64,000 nucleotides of DNA from Limanda limanda (taxonomy: Eukaryota > Chordata > Actinopteri > Pleuronectiformes > Pleuronectidae). Positions 1-12,981 of this stretch are shown here, piece by piece. A model generated the notes under the pieces. That model was not told the origin of the DNA and did not search any database. It saw only the letters and a list, made by a program, of their open reading frames with translations. The stretch covers positions 2,405,007 to 2,469,006 of the forward strand of contig NC_083647.1 in NCBI RefSeq assembly GCF_963576545.1, given 5' to 3'. Numbering within the stretch: the stretch's first letter is position 1; every line of letters begins with the position of its first letter. The position numbers were made by a program, and so were the translations under genes.

Positions 1-115
1 GGTTGTTTCTCTGTATGTTTGCCCTGTGATACTCAATGTCTGCTGGGATTGGCTTCAACTCCCCCTGCGTCCCTCAAAGGATAAGCGGTATAGATAATGG
101 ACAGATGGATTATTG
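1..115 (+). repeat. Dispersed repeat tail (AAAGGATAAGCGGTATAGA type)
   Basis: The sequence has the phrase 'ctgggattggcttcaactccc', then 'ccctcaaaggataagcggtatagataatgg' broken into ATGG-like units. This is a very common fish and vertebrate interspersed-repeat tail. The family assignment is from memory of the motif, not from a search. It runs off the left edge of the window. Confidence 0.55.
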
Positions 116-572
116 GTGCTCTCAGAAGAGTTAGGCCTCACAAGGTTGTTGAAGATAGAGAGGGACGCCCCTGCTCTGATGGAATTTGGTAAATTTTTAC
201 TGGGGGAGAACAACAAATCAGAAAAGTCTGGACTGTGATTGCCTTTTTGTGCAGGAATGGGATGTCCAGATGACATTACTTGGAGGAATAGTGCTGCTGA
301 GAAAGAGCATGAACCCGTATGATTGAGTTCAGGCATTTTGGTGCAGAACCAGAAGTCTCTCAGCAGACAAGTATCATTGGGTGGGCGTCCATGGAGGTCA
401 ATGAGCAGTGTCGTGACATGTGTCGTTTTAGGCTGATTGAAGACCAGACGTGCTGCCACATTCTGGACCATCTGTAAGGGTTCCACGCCATTGCATCATC
501 ATCTAGGCGAGTGATAACAGCCTGTATCATGGGGTGACATGCTAGATCAGGTAAGCACTGGTTTTCCTTATG
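116..572 (-). pseudogene. Non-LTR retrotransposon (LINE) reverse-transcriptase C-terminal remnant
   Basis: Read on the minus strand, an open stretch contains MVQNVAARLVFNQPKTTHVT, then LLIDLHGRPP and later NLPNSIRAGASLSIF. This is the pattern of the region downstream of the RT palm in CR1/L2-like fish LINEs (QNAAARLV...HVTPLL..LHWLPV...LPxxIRxxxSLxxF). A little further upstream in another frame the words AVITRLD are visible, so at least one frameshift has occurred. The piece is a short 3' fragment without catalytic motifs. It is interrupted at 580 by the hAT-type insertion. Clade assignment is uncertain. Confidence 0.55.
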
Positions 573-579
573 TTGTATA

Positions 580-1814
<1,235 letters not shown>

Positions 1815-4800
1815 GTTGTATAGCAGAAAGCAGCAAGAATGGGAGACAGATGCAACGTGGTTCGAGAAGGATAGCTGATCAGCAAAGATCACCGAAAATC
1901 AATGAGTGGAGAGTTTCAATCAGCTTACTACACTCACAATTATGAGACCTGGAGTGAAAAAGCTTGTGGGCAGAAAGAAAATTAAGCTGAAGTGGCTGGT
2001 GAGAGAGCTACACAAGGAAAGTAGATGCATGGAGCAAGGAGACTACTGCATGTAGAGTCAACAGTTGACTGAGATACAAAGAGTCACCTACCTATGTCAA
2101 CTACCTATACCATACCTATGTCATATTGTCTGCGAGTTCTACACGTGCGTCTTCTTTTCCCCTCTCTCTTTTTTCCTTTTTTAGTCAAAACAACCAACAA
2201 CATGTTTTTGAAGGTCTCAGATTCCTCTAGCTGTGTACTCGTGGACCATAGCTGTCATAGAACCTGGAGGTTTCATGATGCTGCGCCATCAACAGGTAAA
2301 ACAGTTCAACTGTTGATGGTGTAGCATCATGAAACAAGACATTGTGTTCCTCTTTTGTAAATAGCTTCCACTGTTTTAGTGACTTTTTCTACATGGGTGG
2401 ATCACTGCATACAGCTGTTCCAACAACACTTGATGACTTATTATTCTGTTAAATTAATAAATAAATACTCCTGAAATAGATTCACAAACTACATGAATTC
2501 CTCCATTACCTTGTGATACTGTGTAATTTATTTTCGAGAGTGGATTGACAGCTCTGGCTTGTTTCCACAAAAAAAAGTCTTCCATCCCGTCTGTCATCTG
2601 AGCCTATCCCCATCTGCCTCAACTTAGGACAATATGTCTAATTGTGCTAAATTGAGCTGCTGTCAGTGATTAAAGTTATTCAGAGGAGGAACAAATCTCT
2701 ATGCCCATGTCAATTATTAGCTCATTGATTACAGTAATGCGGGAAATTACCCGTTGGAATCAAATGTTAGCTTAGACACCTGGCTCACACGGTAAAGAGC
2801 ACAGGAGCTGGAGCCCAGAGGAGGAGACTGCACTCATCTGGTAAATGAAATGTGACATAGGGTGCAGTGCTAAGTCACTCAGTTGAACACAGTGAAATCG
2901 GATACTGCCGTGAGACAACCAGTACTCATCGTTTTAAGGAAACTGACACTCAGTTCAGTCTGTAGATGTAGAACTGCTGAGAGGTACCCACCAGTGTGTC
3001 TAAATGAAGAAGATATTTGTTTTCAGTCAGGGTCAGGGCTGCAAGACTGAATTGATGAATTAAGTTTACGTTAGGTTACCTAACCCTATTCTTAAGAAAA
3101 ACCCCTCTTTAGTTAAATACTCAAACAAACAATTTCATGAGTTGGGTCAGTGCTGTGTATAATGCATTTTACAATATGACGCAAAATAACATGTTGAGCA
3201 TGGGATCAGGTATTTTCCCGAAGTTAAGGTTAGTTTTGTAAGTTTCTTATAGTTTTGCTACAAAAAGATTTTGGGGTTGCTCAGTAAGCAAAGACGTAAT
3301 GATCCCGACATAAAATCAACATGATTAAAGGCATCTGTCACATCATGGTCATAGAAGCCTCAGCCTAAATGTTGCAGGCAAAGTTAATCGTGATCCAATA
3401 ACCACTGATGCAGACTGTGCAATCTGTATAGAACTAATCCAACCACACTTCGCTAGTGTGTCGCAATGTGATGTTAGCACTTGTAATAGATAAATTACCA
3501 TAAATTACTTACAATAAAAGTTGTTATCAGTGTTGTACAGCTCATGTTCATAAATTGTATTGGTAACTACATTTTATGTATAACATGTGCAATGTACCTT
3601 TGTAATTTGGATCATTGTTTTCCCTCATACTGAATTTTTAAATAAAGTGATTAGAAGTCAGAAAAATAAAATAGTGATCAAAATTGTTTGATTGTTTATT
3701 CTCAATGTTCAAGTACATCTACAGTATGTGGTTTATTAATGTTAAAATAGAAACATACTTTACTTAGTTCTGGCGACAATGTTTTTTCTATATGATGCAA
3801 TGTTGTGCATGTTGCTGCTGTTAAAGTTCATACCAGATTTGCTCCATTTACATCAACAAATTGAAAAAAATGTCAAGATGCATAAAATAATGTATTAAAT
3901 TGATGCATTAAATAATGTAGTCAATATGAAAGGGACAAAATAGCAATCTGAGAGTATTTGAATGTAAAAACGACCCAGTCAAGGAGCTTTGTTCAACTAA
4001 AAGACCGTTCTGAAACAGCACATTGAAAGTAATAATGTTAATGTTTTAAATTCTGCAGAAAATCTATAAATTAATGTAGGAAATATATTTAAAAGGATTT
4101 CTTAAAGGTATAAACAAATAAATAAATACATCACTGAATAATATTGAAACAAATAAATAAACAAATGAACACAGAAATTCCAATTTGGATTTATTTTTCA
4201 TAAATGCATTTGATTCATTATTCATGCAATTATTTAAACATGTTAATGGGATTGTTTTGTCCTTCATATGTAAAGGAAATTAGGGTTGATATTAAAGTGA
4301 TATCAGTAAAATTATTGTCAAGTGATATGTCAAAAATTTAAATCCTGTTTGAGGTAAATGAAGCAATGTAAAATACCATAATGAAAAAACTTTTCAAATT
4401 TGTTAGGCTTAAATGTTTATGGCTTAAGCCTGAATGATTGACCTTAACAATGTCACACCGCAAACCCCTTAAAAAAGGCCAACGCAGACATTTTATTTTA
4501 TTTTGTTTATTTTCTCATATTAAAAAAATTAAGAAAGTCCAAGTAAAAAAAGTGATCTCTGTTATAATGGTAGAGTAGGACACGTGCGAATGGGCAGATG
4601 GTGTTGAAATTCAATGATCATATTCATTGTCCCTAGAGGATGAATCCCACCGCACTCCACCCGGTCACTCCACGCCTGCCTCCCCCATTTTCTACCTAAT
4701 ATAAAAATAAACTAAACCAGTCCATTCCACAAAATTTAGTTTACATAAGCCATGGTACTGTAATTTCCATTACCAGAGGATTCCACCACTTCTGTGCCAA

Positions 4801-4950
4801 GTGCAACTGAAAACATATGGATCCACCAAGATAGGCTCATAAATAAAGAAACGACTACTTTTTGAAATATGTTCTACATACACCCCAGATCCTTAAAGCG
4901 TTGGGTTCATGTGCAAGAGGCATAAGTTAAACTTGTCATGTGTTGTGCAA
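1815..4950. other. AT-rich non-coding stretch, no gene seen
   Basis: Open frames here are short and carry no recognisable domain. The stretch is AT-rich, with several runs of AATAAA-like and TTAAAT-like sequence. The only structure noted is the strong hairpin at 2270-2335. The first bases after 1822 may continue the LINE remnant that the hAT-type element interrupts. Confidence 0.6.
2270..2335. other. Long perfect-like hairpin (26-bp stem, 14-nt loop)
   Basis: The arm 2270-2295 and the arm 2310-2335 are reverse complements, with only two mismatches. Both mismatches would be G-U pairs in an RNA read from the + strand. The loop is GTAAAACAGTTCAA. The size resembles a microRNA precursor, but it could equally be a tiny MITE or a palindrome left by transposon insertion. 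No conservation evidence is available. Confidence 0.6.
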
Positions 4951-6088
4951 TAGGAGTAGACTTGACGTTGGCTAATTATTAATAATCATGAAATATAATT
5001 ATTAAAATAATAAAAGATTATTTATTAAAAATAATTAAAAATGATAAGGCCATAACTTATCGTAGAGGGGCACCACCCTGGTTTCCAGGGACCAACGATA
5101 TCAAGCTATAATTATCAGTCTCATAATGATAAATGTCAAATTAATAATGTCAATATTTTAATATTAACGATTACTTAATAAACAGTGAAGGCTTCTAAGT
5201 TCGAGCACAGGCAATCATAATCCAGCTGTATTCACACACTTATGCACAAATAATCACAGACTACAGATACTTTAATTACAAAAGTATTTATTAAAAAGGG
5301 GAAATAAAGTTATAATGTTATTCAATGATTCATCATTTTAACAAGCTCCAATATTTCAAAGATAAACACAGCAGCAGCACTTATCACAATTCAGAAAATA
5401 CATGTAAAACCTGCGGTCTACCTATGTATGTCTGTCTCTGTGTGTGTGTGTCTGTGTCAAAGTGTCTCTCTGTGTATGTGTGTCTATGTGTGTGTATGTG
5501 AAATAAAGTTAGTGTTATTTAATGATTTATCATTTTAACAAACTCCCATATTTCAAAGATTCTATGTGTCTCTGTGTGTGTGTATCTGTCTGTGTCTATC
5601 AATGTGTGTGTGTGTGTGTGTGTGTGTGCGAGAGAGAGAGAAAAAGAAGGGGCGTGGCGATGACGCAGTCACGTAGTGACATCACATCTAAGATGGAGGC
5701 CGATCATGATTCGTGGAATCAAGGCCTAAAAACTCTCAAAATGGTGGATTGACTACAAAACAAGATGGCGGAGCCGTTATGAATTTAGAGCCAGAATGGG
5801 AGGAGAGAGGGAGAGAAGGCGTGGCAATAATAGACTCAAGATGGTGGTTTAACTTTACGTTATCCAAAATGGAGACTATGTTAATGACCATGTGGCCTGA
5901 ACTCACAATGGTGGTCGCCAGATGAATTACACAAAGGAAATTTCAGACAAAGAGAATTCTTATCTCTGCTTAGCTTTGGGGGGCCGAATGGTTTCCAGAT
6001 GTGTTCAGCCTCTCTGAATATAGATTTAACTATGTTACATGAACTGTATTCTAAATACAGATCGGAAGTGTGTATAGGTCGGTTTAGA

Positions 6089-6128
<40 letters not shown>

Positions 6129-7220
6129 AACGAACTCTTAAAAATACGCCTGAGATGAGTTAACAGTGGTTCACCCCTCAGCCCTCAAGCGAACGTTGTG
6201 GGCCGAGGTTCTGATCGGTGAAATCACTGCAGACTCAAACAGACGTTAACAGTGCGGGCGGAGGCGCTTCTCGCGGCCCTATTCACTGTAACACAAAACA
6301 TTGCCATCAAACCGGAAACCGGAAGTAGCGGCTCGGAGTAGTGGCCGGCTAAAACAATGGAGAAACACGGAGGTTCCACAAACAAAATACATTCAAGTAT
6401 CAAAACAATACGCTACGTATTAAACTAACATCTGCCCAGACAGTTTAAGCCTCTCTTACTGTGACCGTGGTTTCATGGGGTGCGTGCGCGTTCCGCGTGA
6501 ATCTCCCGGAAGTCCGGTGAACAATGTCTTGGCCTCTCAGACGAGCTCCCGTGAGCACCGCAGCTGGGCCGAACCGGAGCGGATCAGTCATGCTCCGTGA
6601 CGGGATGAAGCTTGGTCTTCTTCTGCAGGGATGTGCGGCTGCGTGGAGCCGGTTGAAGATCGTGTGGAAAAAGAATAAAAAGTCTGTGTCTCACTCGTCC
6701 CGAGTGAGATTCCTGTTTTGTCTTTTCAAGTTAAAACAGCAAAAGTCTTTTCAAAATAAAACTTCGACTGAGCTAAAAGAAGAAATCAATTCAAATAAAA
6801 TAAATTGAATTAAACAAACGTCTAATCGCCTCCTTAGTTACTGAGTCGTGTGTTTAGGCCCCTGGAGGGTCTGGATACGACCTGAGCATCTGAGGACAAA
6901 GAGAGTGTTAGTCGCCTCCTTTAGCGACTGGAACCTTGGGTCAGACCGGAGGAGGCCTAACTGGAACGTCAGTGCTGGAGTGAAAAAGAGAATGATTTCT
7001 GGGAGGTCAGCACCTTTTGTAGTACCTGGGAGGTACCAGCCCCCTGGAGGAGGGGTCAGGGGTCAGTGTGGCCCTCCGGCCAATAGAAAGGTCAGAAATC
7101 AAGTCTCAGGGAGCGGTTTACAGTGGGGGACCCAGGAAGTGATCTGTTGCCACATGGAGATAAGAGCTCCATGCTGGATTTTCATGTGAGGGGTCTCCCT
7201 AGGCACGTCTCAAGTTTTAC
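4951..7220. repeat. Unclassified composite repeat with GC-rich, LTR-like centre
   Basis: This block changes composition several times: AT-rich at first, then TG/GA microsatellites at about 5596-5640 and 6091-6125, then a CpG-rich piece at about 6180-6670, then AATAAA signals near 6760-6800. It contains an internal duplication of about 62 bp: 5301-5363 and 5500-5560 share 'AAATAAAGTTA', 'ATCATTTTAACAA' and 'TATTTCAAAGAT'. The order CpG-rich promoter-like DNA followed by polyadenylation signals suggests a long terminal repeat or retroelement remnant. I could not find clear ends or a coding domain. The family is not recognised. Confidence 0.3.
5690..5914 (+). promoter_or_regulatory. Cluster of six AANATGG(C/T/A)G-type motifs (YY1-like)
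   Basis: Within 225 bp the motif recurs at about 5690 (AAGATGGAGG), 5738 (AAAATGGTGG), 5762 (AAGATGGCGG), 5838 (AAGATGGTGG), 5867 (AAAATGGAGA) and 5905 (ACAATGGTGG). All are on the + strand. AAGATGGCGGC is the known consensus of the zinc-finger protein YY1. That these sites are bound is inference. The cluster sits inside the unclassified repeat block. Confidence 0.35.
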
Positions 7221-7520
7221 GACTCTTTGTTCTAAGTCAGATCACTGGGCCTTCCCCAACACATGTGTTAAGTGCACTTGCATTGTGTAAAGGGTCACTT
7301 CACCTAAATCATATTCACAATTGCCTCTTGCATTATCTCGCTAAGTACTATGTACTGTGTCCAGGAAATACAGTAGCTAAAAGGACTAAGGCTGAGACCT
7401 TCTCACACCTAAACAGTAACACATTTCAAGGAGGTAAAAGTCCAACTGAATGACACTTCTTTCTGCAGATCTCTGACTAGAGCTGCAGGATCCAGATCTG
7501 ACACTGTTATTATTATAAAT

Positions 7521-7522
<2 letters not shown>

Positions 7523-7603
<81 letters not shown>
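7523..7603. repeat. (TTA)n microsatellite
   Basis: An almost uninterrupted run of TTA/ATT units, about 80 bp, with an imperfect TTATAAATAG start and a CGTTATTATTAA end. It explains the poly-Asn open frame on the other strand. Confidence 0.95.
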
Positions 7604-7675
7604 CGTTATTATTAACTGGTGCTGCTTTAATTAATAACATCATTACATCTGTTAGTATCACTTGATGATTCCTCT

Positions 7676-8155
7676 GCGCATTATGTTTTCGGGTTGTTGG
7701 TCCATCCCATTCTTGTGAACGAGAGATATCTCAATAATACCTCAAGGGAATTGACTAAAGGATTACCCGATTTTGGTGGTCAAAGGTCAAGGTCACGGTA
7801 ACCACACAATGCACATTATTTACCTTGTATTTCTGAAACGCCATCATTAGTTGTCACTCGGACTCAAAGATAAAGTGAATACATTTCAGTGGTCAAAGGT
7901 CAGTGACCTTATATGAATCTGGATTAAAAACAAGTACACAGAAACTTCCCTGGTTGGTGGATAAATACAACCGCAGTGCGGTTATTCTACTTTTCATCAT
8001 AACAACATTGCTCTGAAAGAGCATGCAATGCTTGTTATTGGAACTGGTGGGTCTCTTTAATATGGTTAGGTCCTGACTTTTTGTAAAGCGCCTTGAGATG
8101 ATGCATGTTGTAATTTGGTGCTATACAAAGAATGGAACAATGGAATTGAATACAC
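7676..8155. repeat. Dispersed repeat with AGGTCA half-sites and a 'TAAAGCGCCTTGAGATGATG' tail
   Basis: The first part contains GGTCAAAGGTCAAGGTCACGG at about 7781-7799 and GGTCAAAGGTCAGTGACC at about 7893-7910. The same words occur inverted at about 62310-62345, so this is a dispersed family. The last 100 bp match a tail common in fish repeats (GTAAAGCGCCTTGAGATGATGC then GGTGCTATACAAA). Whether the two parts belong to one element is not certain. The AGGTCA words are nuclear-receptor half-sites by consensus only. Confidence 0.45.
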
Positions 8156-8159
8156 AGGG

Positions 8160-10200
8160 CACATTTTTATTCTCACAGTGAATAGAATGTGTCCACATGT
8201 ATCCCGGTCCTCCAGATGTTCACACCTGCACATAGAGCTGTCCACTTATGATTTGGATCACAGGTGTTAATGCCAGGTCTAAACAGAGATTTTTGGCAAA
8301 TTTGGCAGTATAAGGAAGCCATAACCTGGAACGGCTGCTGCTCATTTGGCATTTAGTAGTCAAAAATCTGTCTTCTCTCACAGAAAAAACATTATTCTTA
8401 GATCTGAAGCTGCAATTGATTTTTGTGATTTGACAAAAGTCTAACTTGAATGACCTGTTGCTTAAGAGAAGCCTTATGTCGAGAGAACAGAAGTAAAGGG
8501 ACTGACAGAAATTCCTCCTAAAAAAGTGCTGGACAAGAATAGCAATGAATAAATTAATTCCATCTTTTTCTTTTCCCACCAGAAATACACATCTTCATCT
8601 TTTTGCCATTTTGTTTTTACAAAAAAAGAAAAACAAATATGAATCATGTGGTGAACCTCTGAGTCCCCAGCTTTTCCCATGTCAAGATGATATTACAAGA
8701 CTTGGCCTTAGAAAACAGTTATGGACCCTAACACATGTTATGGAAGAGCAAAAAAAATGCAATGCAGGCCAGGGAGATAATCGTCAACACAGCTCTAGAA
8801 TGTGTGTGTGTGGGGGGGGGATGGAGGAAGGCTGGAGCCCATAAAATAGAAGCAAACTGATGTTAGTTGTTTGCATTGTAGATCAGTTACTTATAAGTCC
8901 CTGTAAGACACATTAAATTCCTGTTCAGACAGATCAAACTACAACCAACACAAGCAGCTCTCTGACAGTTGGGTATTTTCCTGACCCTGAAGTATGGTGG
9001 ACAGGTGGGAGCAGAGGCACAAACAAACAAGTGGGATGTTCATTCACATGAGGCAAAGCTATGTTTGTGGTATTTTGGTGGATATGTGTTTAGACATTTA
9101 CACTGAGAACAGACACTTCTTCCCTCTATACTAGAGCCATGGTAGCGATGTCCCATCAAAACACACACTTGACCACGAGTCTGAGCTGTCAATCATGAGG
9201 TTTACCACTATTTTTCTAGCATCAACTAATTAATTAAAACTAAACTTTTAGTTAAACATACATCAGTTTTATAAGAGCTACTGCAATGACAGATTTGACC
9301 TGTACATTGACCTTTTATTTTGGTCTATGTCCCACCTATCAACAGATGCTAGGCAGGTTTATGACCTCTACTACAACAGGCCACTAGGTGGTGATAGATA
9401 GGTTAGGCTTCATTTTGTGGCTATCAACTTTTTTTTGTTGTTGTTATGTCAGTTGAGTCAGTAGACTTTACCACAGATCCCTCTTGTAACTGTTTTTAAG
9501 TTAAACTCTGTGCAAGAAAGGTGAGCTGTAGATTTTTTGCTGATTAAACCTGTTGACATGGAGCAGATGCTTGTTGGGTCAGAAACATGTGTTTCAAGGC
9601 TCCTGTGGTTGACAGTGAAGATGTGGAGTGAAAGAAGTTTTAGATTATCAAATTGTAAATTCAAACCGGTCATCTTGCTCATGAATTATTTCCTCAGGCG
9701 TGATGCCAGAACCAGAGGAATTAGGGGGAAAAATGAAAAAAAGAGCAAGGGGACAGAATTTGACAAGTGGTGTTGTGCAACTAAAATAAAGCATTTTCTA
9801 CAGCTGTGGGAACTTTTAAAATTGCCGGCCCGATAACATTGTTGTGTAATTACCGAAAACATTTCATGTCACCCACTGGCAGCACTGCTTGCACCGATGC
9901 ATAAAAATGTGTTTTCTTCATCTGTGGCCCCTTTGTTTCCCTTTGGCAGAAAGAGAAAAAACACCCTGAAGTCCCTGATGCCGTTCATCAGTTGCTCTTG
10001 ATAAGTACGCCTGTTTGTCATGGAACAATAGAAACACCAAAAAGAACATTTGAAAATATCTTATTCCCTTCATCACTGTGATTCAAAGCAGTCCTAGTAG
10101 AACCCAAAATGGGCTCAATGTGGAGGCAGAGGGCAAATTTAACATGTAGAGCTGCTTGTTTGTCAGATGGTTTTGTTTCAAAGCCCAAAGGATGGAGCTA
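8160..10200. other. Non-coding stretch, no gene seen
   Basis: No open frame in this stretch shows a recognisable domain or codon pattern. A short poly-G run lies at about 8812-8820. I see no transposon ends here. Confidence 0.5.
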
Positions 10201-10318
10201 AGTAACGGAGTCATTTAAAGAACGGCCATTGGTCACTCATTCGTGTTGGTGAGCTGGTCAATGCAGGAGACCTGGGATTACAGGGCTCATTTGCCTTGTC
10301 AGTCACGGATAGTTTTCC

Positions 10319-10501
<183 letters not shown>

Positions 10502-10708
10502 GGTGCATGGTGGGAGCGTGGTGGAGTGAGTGAGTGGTGGAGTGAGAGCGTTTTCGTTCTTAATTTCTTTATTTTTGTTTGTAAATGTTATATTTTGTTC
10601 AATCACGTTGCACATTAGAGTCACCGTAGTTTATTTTCTGGTGGTTTGGGCTTTCTGTGGTGGGTGTTTTCCCCTCACCAGCGTCTGGCTGGTGGCGTGG
10701 CTGCCGCC

Positions 10709-11320
10709 ATGGCCAGCGGGAATTTTAAATCACTGACAAGGAAGCACGGGGTTAAAATATGTGTGAGTTTCCCCTGCAGCGTGGAGAGCATCGGCCTCGC
10801 TGTGGGGGGGCAGGTGGGTCACAGCGGCGTGGTGTCGGCCGCTTGGATGAACAGCGCCGTGGTCGTGTTCCTGGACCGGGTGGAGAAGGTGAACTCCGTG
10901 GTCGAGACAGGAATCACCGTGAACGGTTCTTATGTACAGGTGCTGAAGTGCTTCGGGTGCGGAGAGGAGGGACACACGGTGAGATCCTGTCCGAGGCGGA
11001 GTGACCCGGCTCGCCCGGTCCTGAGGCGGCTGCGAGCGCTGGGGCGGGGGCCCCCGCTGCTCCTCCTCCGGTACCGGAGCGGCGGGCCCCCGCCCGCCTG
11101 GCCGGCCGGTCCCCCGGGGGAGCCGGTCGCCCCCTCCGCGGCGGCCGGTCCCCCCGGGGAGCCGGTCGCCCCCCCCGTGGTGCCGGCCGGCCCCTCCGGG
11201 GAGCCGGTCCCCGCGGGGCCGACCCCCGTGTCCGAGCGGCCGACAGCAGCTCCACGGGCTTCTCCGCCAACACCAGCGCGGAGGAGCAAGGCTGTGACCG
11301 AACCTATACACAGGGGGTGA
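10709..11320 (+). pseudogene. LINE ORF1 (Gag-like) N-terminal part with CCHC zinc knuckle, internally deleted
   Basis: The chosen start is the ATG at 10709, because it sits in a near-perfect Kozak context (GCCGCCATGG). The protein starts MASGNFKSLTRKHGVKICVS and includes AAWMNSAVVVFLDRVEKVN and ETGITVNG, typical of the N-terminus of fish Tx1-like ORF1. It then jumps directly to the knuckle CFGCGEEGHTVRSC (C-x2-C-x4-H-x4-C, bases 10949-10990). Family members normally have more than 100 residues of RNA-binding region between these parts. Downstream is a GC-rich tract repeating AGPPGEPVA three or four times, and the frame stops at 11320. Frame-shifted relative to the next ORF1 piece. Confidence 0.6.
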
Positions 11321-11323
11321 GTA

Positions 11324-11929
11324 CAGTTAATACACCGGGTGTTGGGGGGGACGTGGTGGGTGAGGGTGGTGTGGTAGAGGAAAGGGAGGAGGGTGGTGCA
11401 AGTAGAAAACAGGTGGAGAAGAGTTCAGAAAAGGATGGAGGGGACAGTATAGAAAAAGGAGGAGAAGCAGGTGAATGCAAGATGACGTGGAGTGAACAGG
11501 TGGAGGAGGAGGAGGAGATGGAGGAAGAAGCGGTCAAATCAAAGATATCAGTAAAGCGCAGGAGGTCCACCAGGACGGTTTTAAACGAAGCAAAGAGTAT
11601 CAGAATGGAGAGTGATGTGAGTGAGTGTGAGAATGAGTGTGTGTCTGACAGCAGCGACGTTTCCGCTTTTTAACAGCAGTCAGAAAAGGAAAATGTTCAC
11701 CGTAGATAAATTTAAATCATTTTTACAACACACCAAAAATCAACAGCTGAAACTTGAAGAACACTTCCCAGATCTCTGTCTTTTTATTTCCTCGGCCAGA
11801 CTCCACATGAGCCAGAGGGAGGAGTCTGGCCTCACAGACCAGGAAGTTTTTAGACTTAAGAAGCTGGTGCTCAGAGCCAAACGCCAACTAACTCGTGATG
11901 GAAAGGACAGCAATGTGTGTTTTAATTAA
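11324..11929 (+). pseudogene. LINE ORF1 C-terminal part, frameshifted
   Basis: Two overlapping frames are needed. The first (to about 11673) is strongly acidic and then basic, with EEEEEMEEEAVKSKISVKRRR and SDVSECENECVSDSSDVS. The second (from about 11621 to 11929) has FTVDKFKSFLQHTKNQQLKL and EEHFPDL, then GLTDQEVFRLKKLVLRAKRQL. Together these match the C-terminus of Tx1-clade ORF1 (a FLxxTKN...VEEYFPD...FTDQEIYRLKKLV pattern). The shift between the frames shows decay. Confidence 0.5.
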
Positions 11930-12446
11930 TTTATTGTTTTCTGTTTTAAACGTGAACGGTGCAAGAGCGGAGACTTTACAGCGGCTGGTGGATGCTGTGG
12001 GGCCGGTACTCAACAGCTCCCAGGCCCTGGGCTCCCTGCTGGGGCTGCAGTCCACCCGGGTGGCCCAGAGGATCCAGAAGCTCTGGACCCAGAGGCTCTC
12101 CACACATGAGAGGGACCTCCTGAGGGCCGACCAGATGGGGGAGACCGAAAGAGACACTGCAGACCCCTACCTGGAAACCATCCTGAGCCCAGGCCTGGGG
12201 GAAAAGACCGGACCCCTACTAACAGAAACAAACGAACACAAACAAACGATCAACATGAACTGTGTCGAAAGCTTCCACCAGACCGGACTGAACCACAGAC
12301 CCCCTACTGTGTGGTCACGGAGGGGGGGAGAACTTGGACCCAGCCCAACCTTTTATCGTTTAACTGTGGTTTTTAATGTTTCAACGACATCCTCTGCACC
12401 GTCACCCACAATGAGCTGTCCTTTTCCACACTTTTTAACAGACTGA
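11913..12446 (+). pseudogene. LINE ORF2 remnant: first residues fused to C-terminal tail
   Basis: The ATG at 11913 overlaps the end of ORF1 by 17 bases, as ORF2 does in this clade. LNVNGAR is the expected opening of the AP endonuclease (LNVNGCR...). Immediately after it the reading frame continues with ALGSLLGLQSTRVAQRIQKL and ERDLLRAD, which resemble the C-terminal tail of ORF2. The whole endonuclease, reverse-transcriptase and connection regions are absent. Homology fades after about 12240, though the frame stays open to 12446. The junction looks like one large deletion. Confidence 0.5.
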
Positions 12447-12981
12447 GTTTTTTACAACATTATTTACATTATAGGAGTAGACCAATCAGTGAGCACTCTC
12501 TCAGATGGGTCTGACCCTCACGCTCAGACAGATTTCCATCCTGAGACAGGTCTCACAACCATGTGTCACAAGCATTTATCTAAAATGGGATGGTTTAAGC
12601 TGCTCACCGCTGAATCAGTTTTGTTGACAGAGATGGCTGCTGCCAATTTGCAGAAGGCTGTTCAATCTTGAACAAACTCTATTTTCTCTAAAAGAAGAAC
12701 AAAGAAGTTCATTAAGAGCGTTTGTTATGTTTTGAAAGATGTGTTTACTGTACTAATGACAGGATTTGGTTAAATGTTAATTTACCAACTGGCCCCCACT
12801 GGTCATTTCACACATTTAGTTGCACTGATTGATTGTACAACTATCCAATTGTTTCCAGGCAAAGCTACTGTACACCGCAGTATGTGTATTTTCTGTGCAT
12901 TTGTTCGATTTCACCTTACGCTTTCACACATTAGCACCATGGCATCATAGGCCGTATACGAAGATGGATAAGGTCTTGGAA

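Noticed and set aside
1854..1875. tRNA-like GGTTCGAG word
   Set aside because: No acceptor stem or anticodon arm can be built around it.
10730..11311. Minus-strand and alternative-frame Gly/Pro/Arg-rich proteins of 119-193 aa
   Set aside because: GC-rich DNA lacks stop codons by composition. The + strand frame with the CCHC knuckle is the meaningful one.
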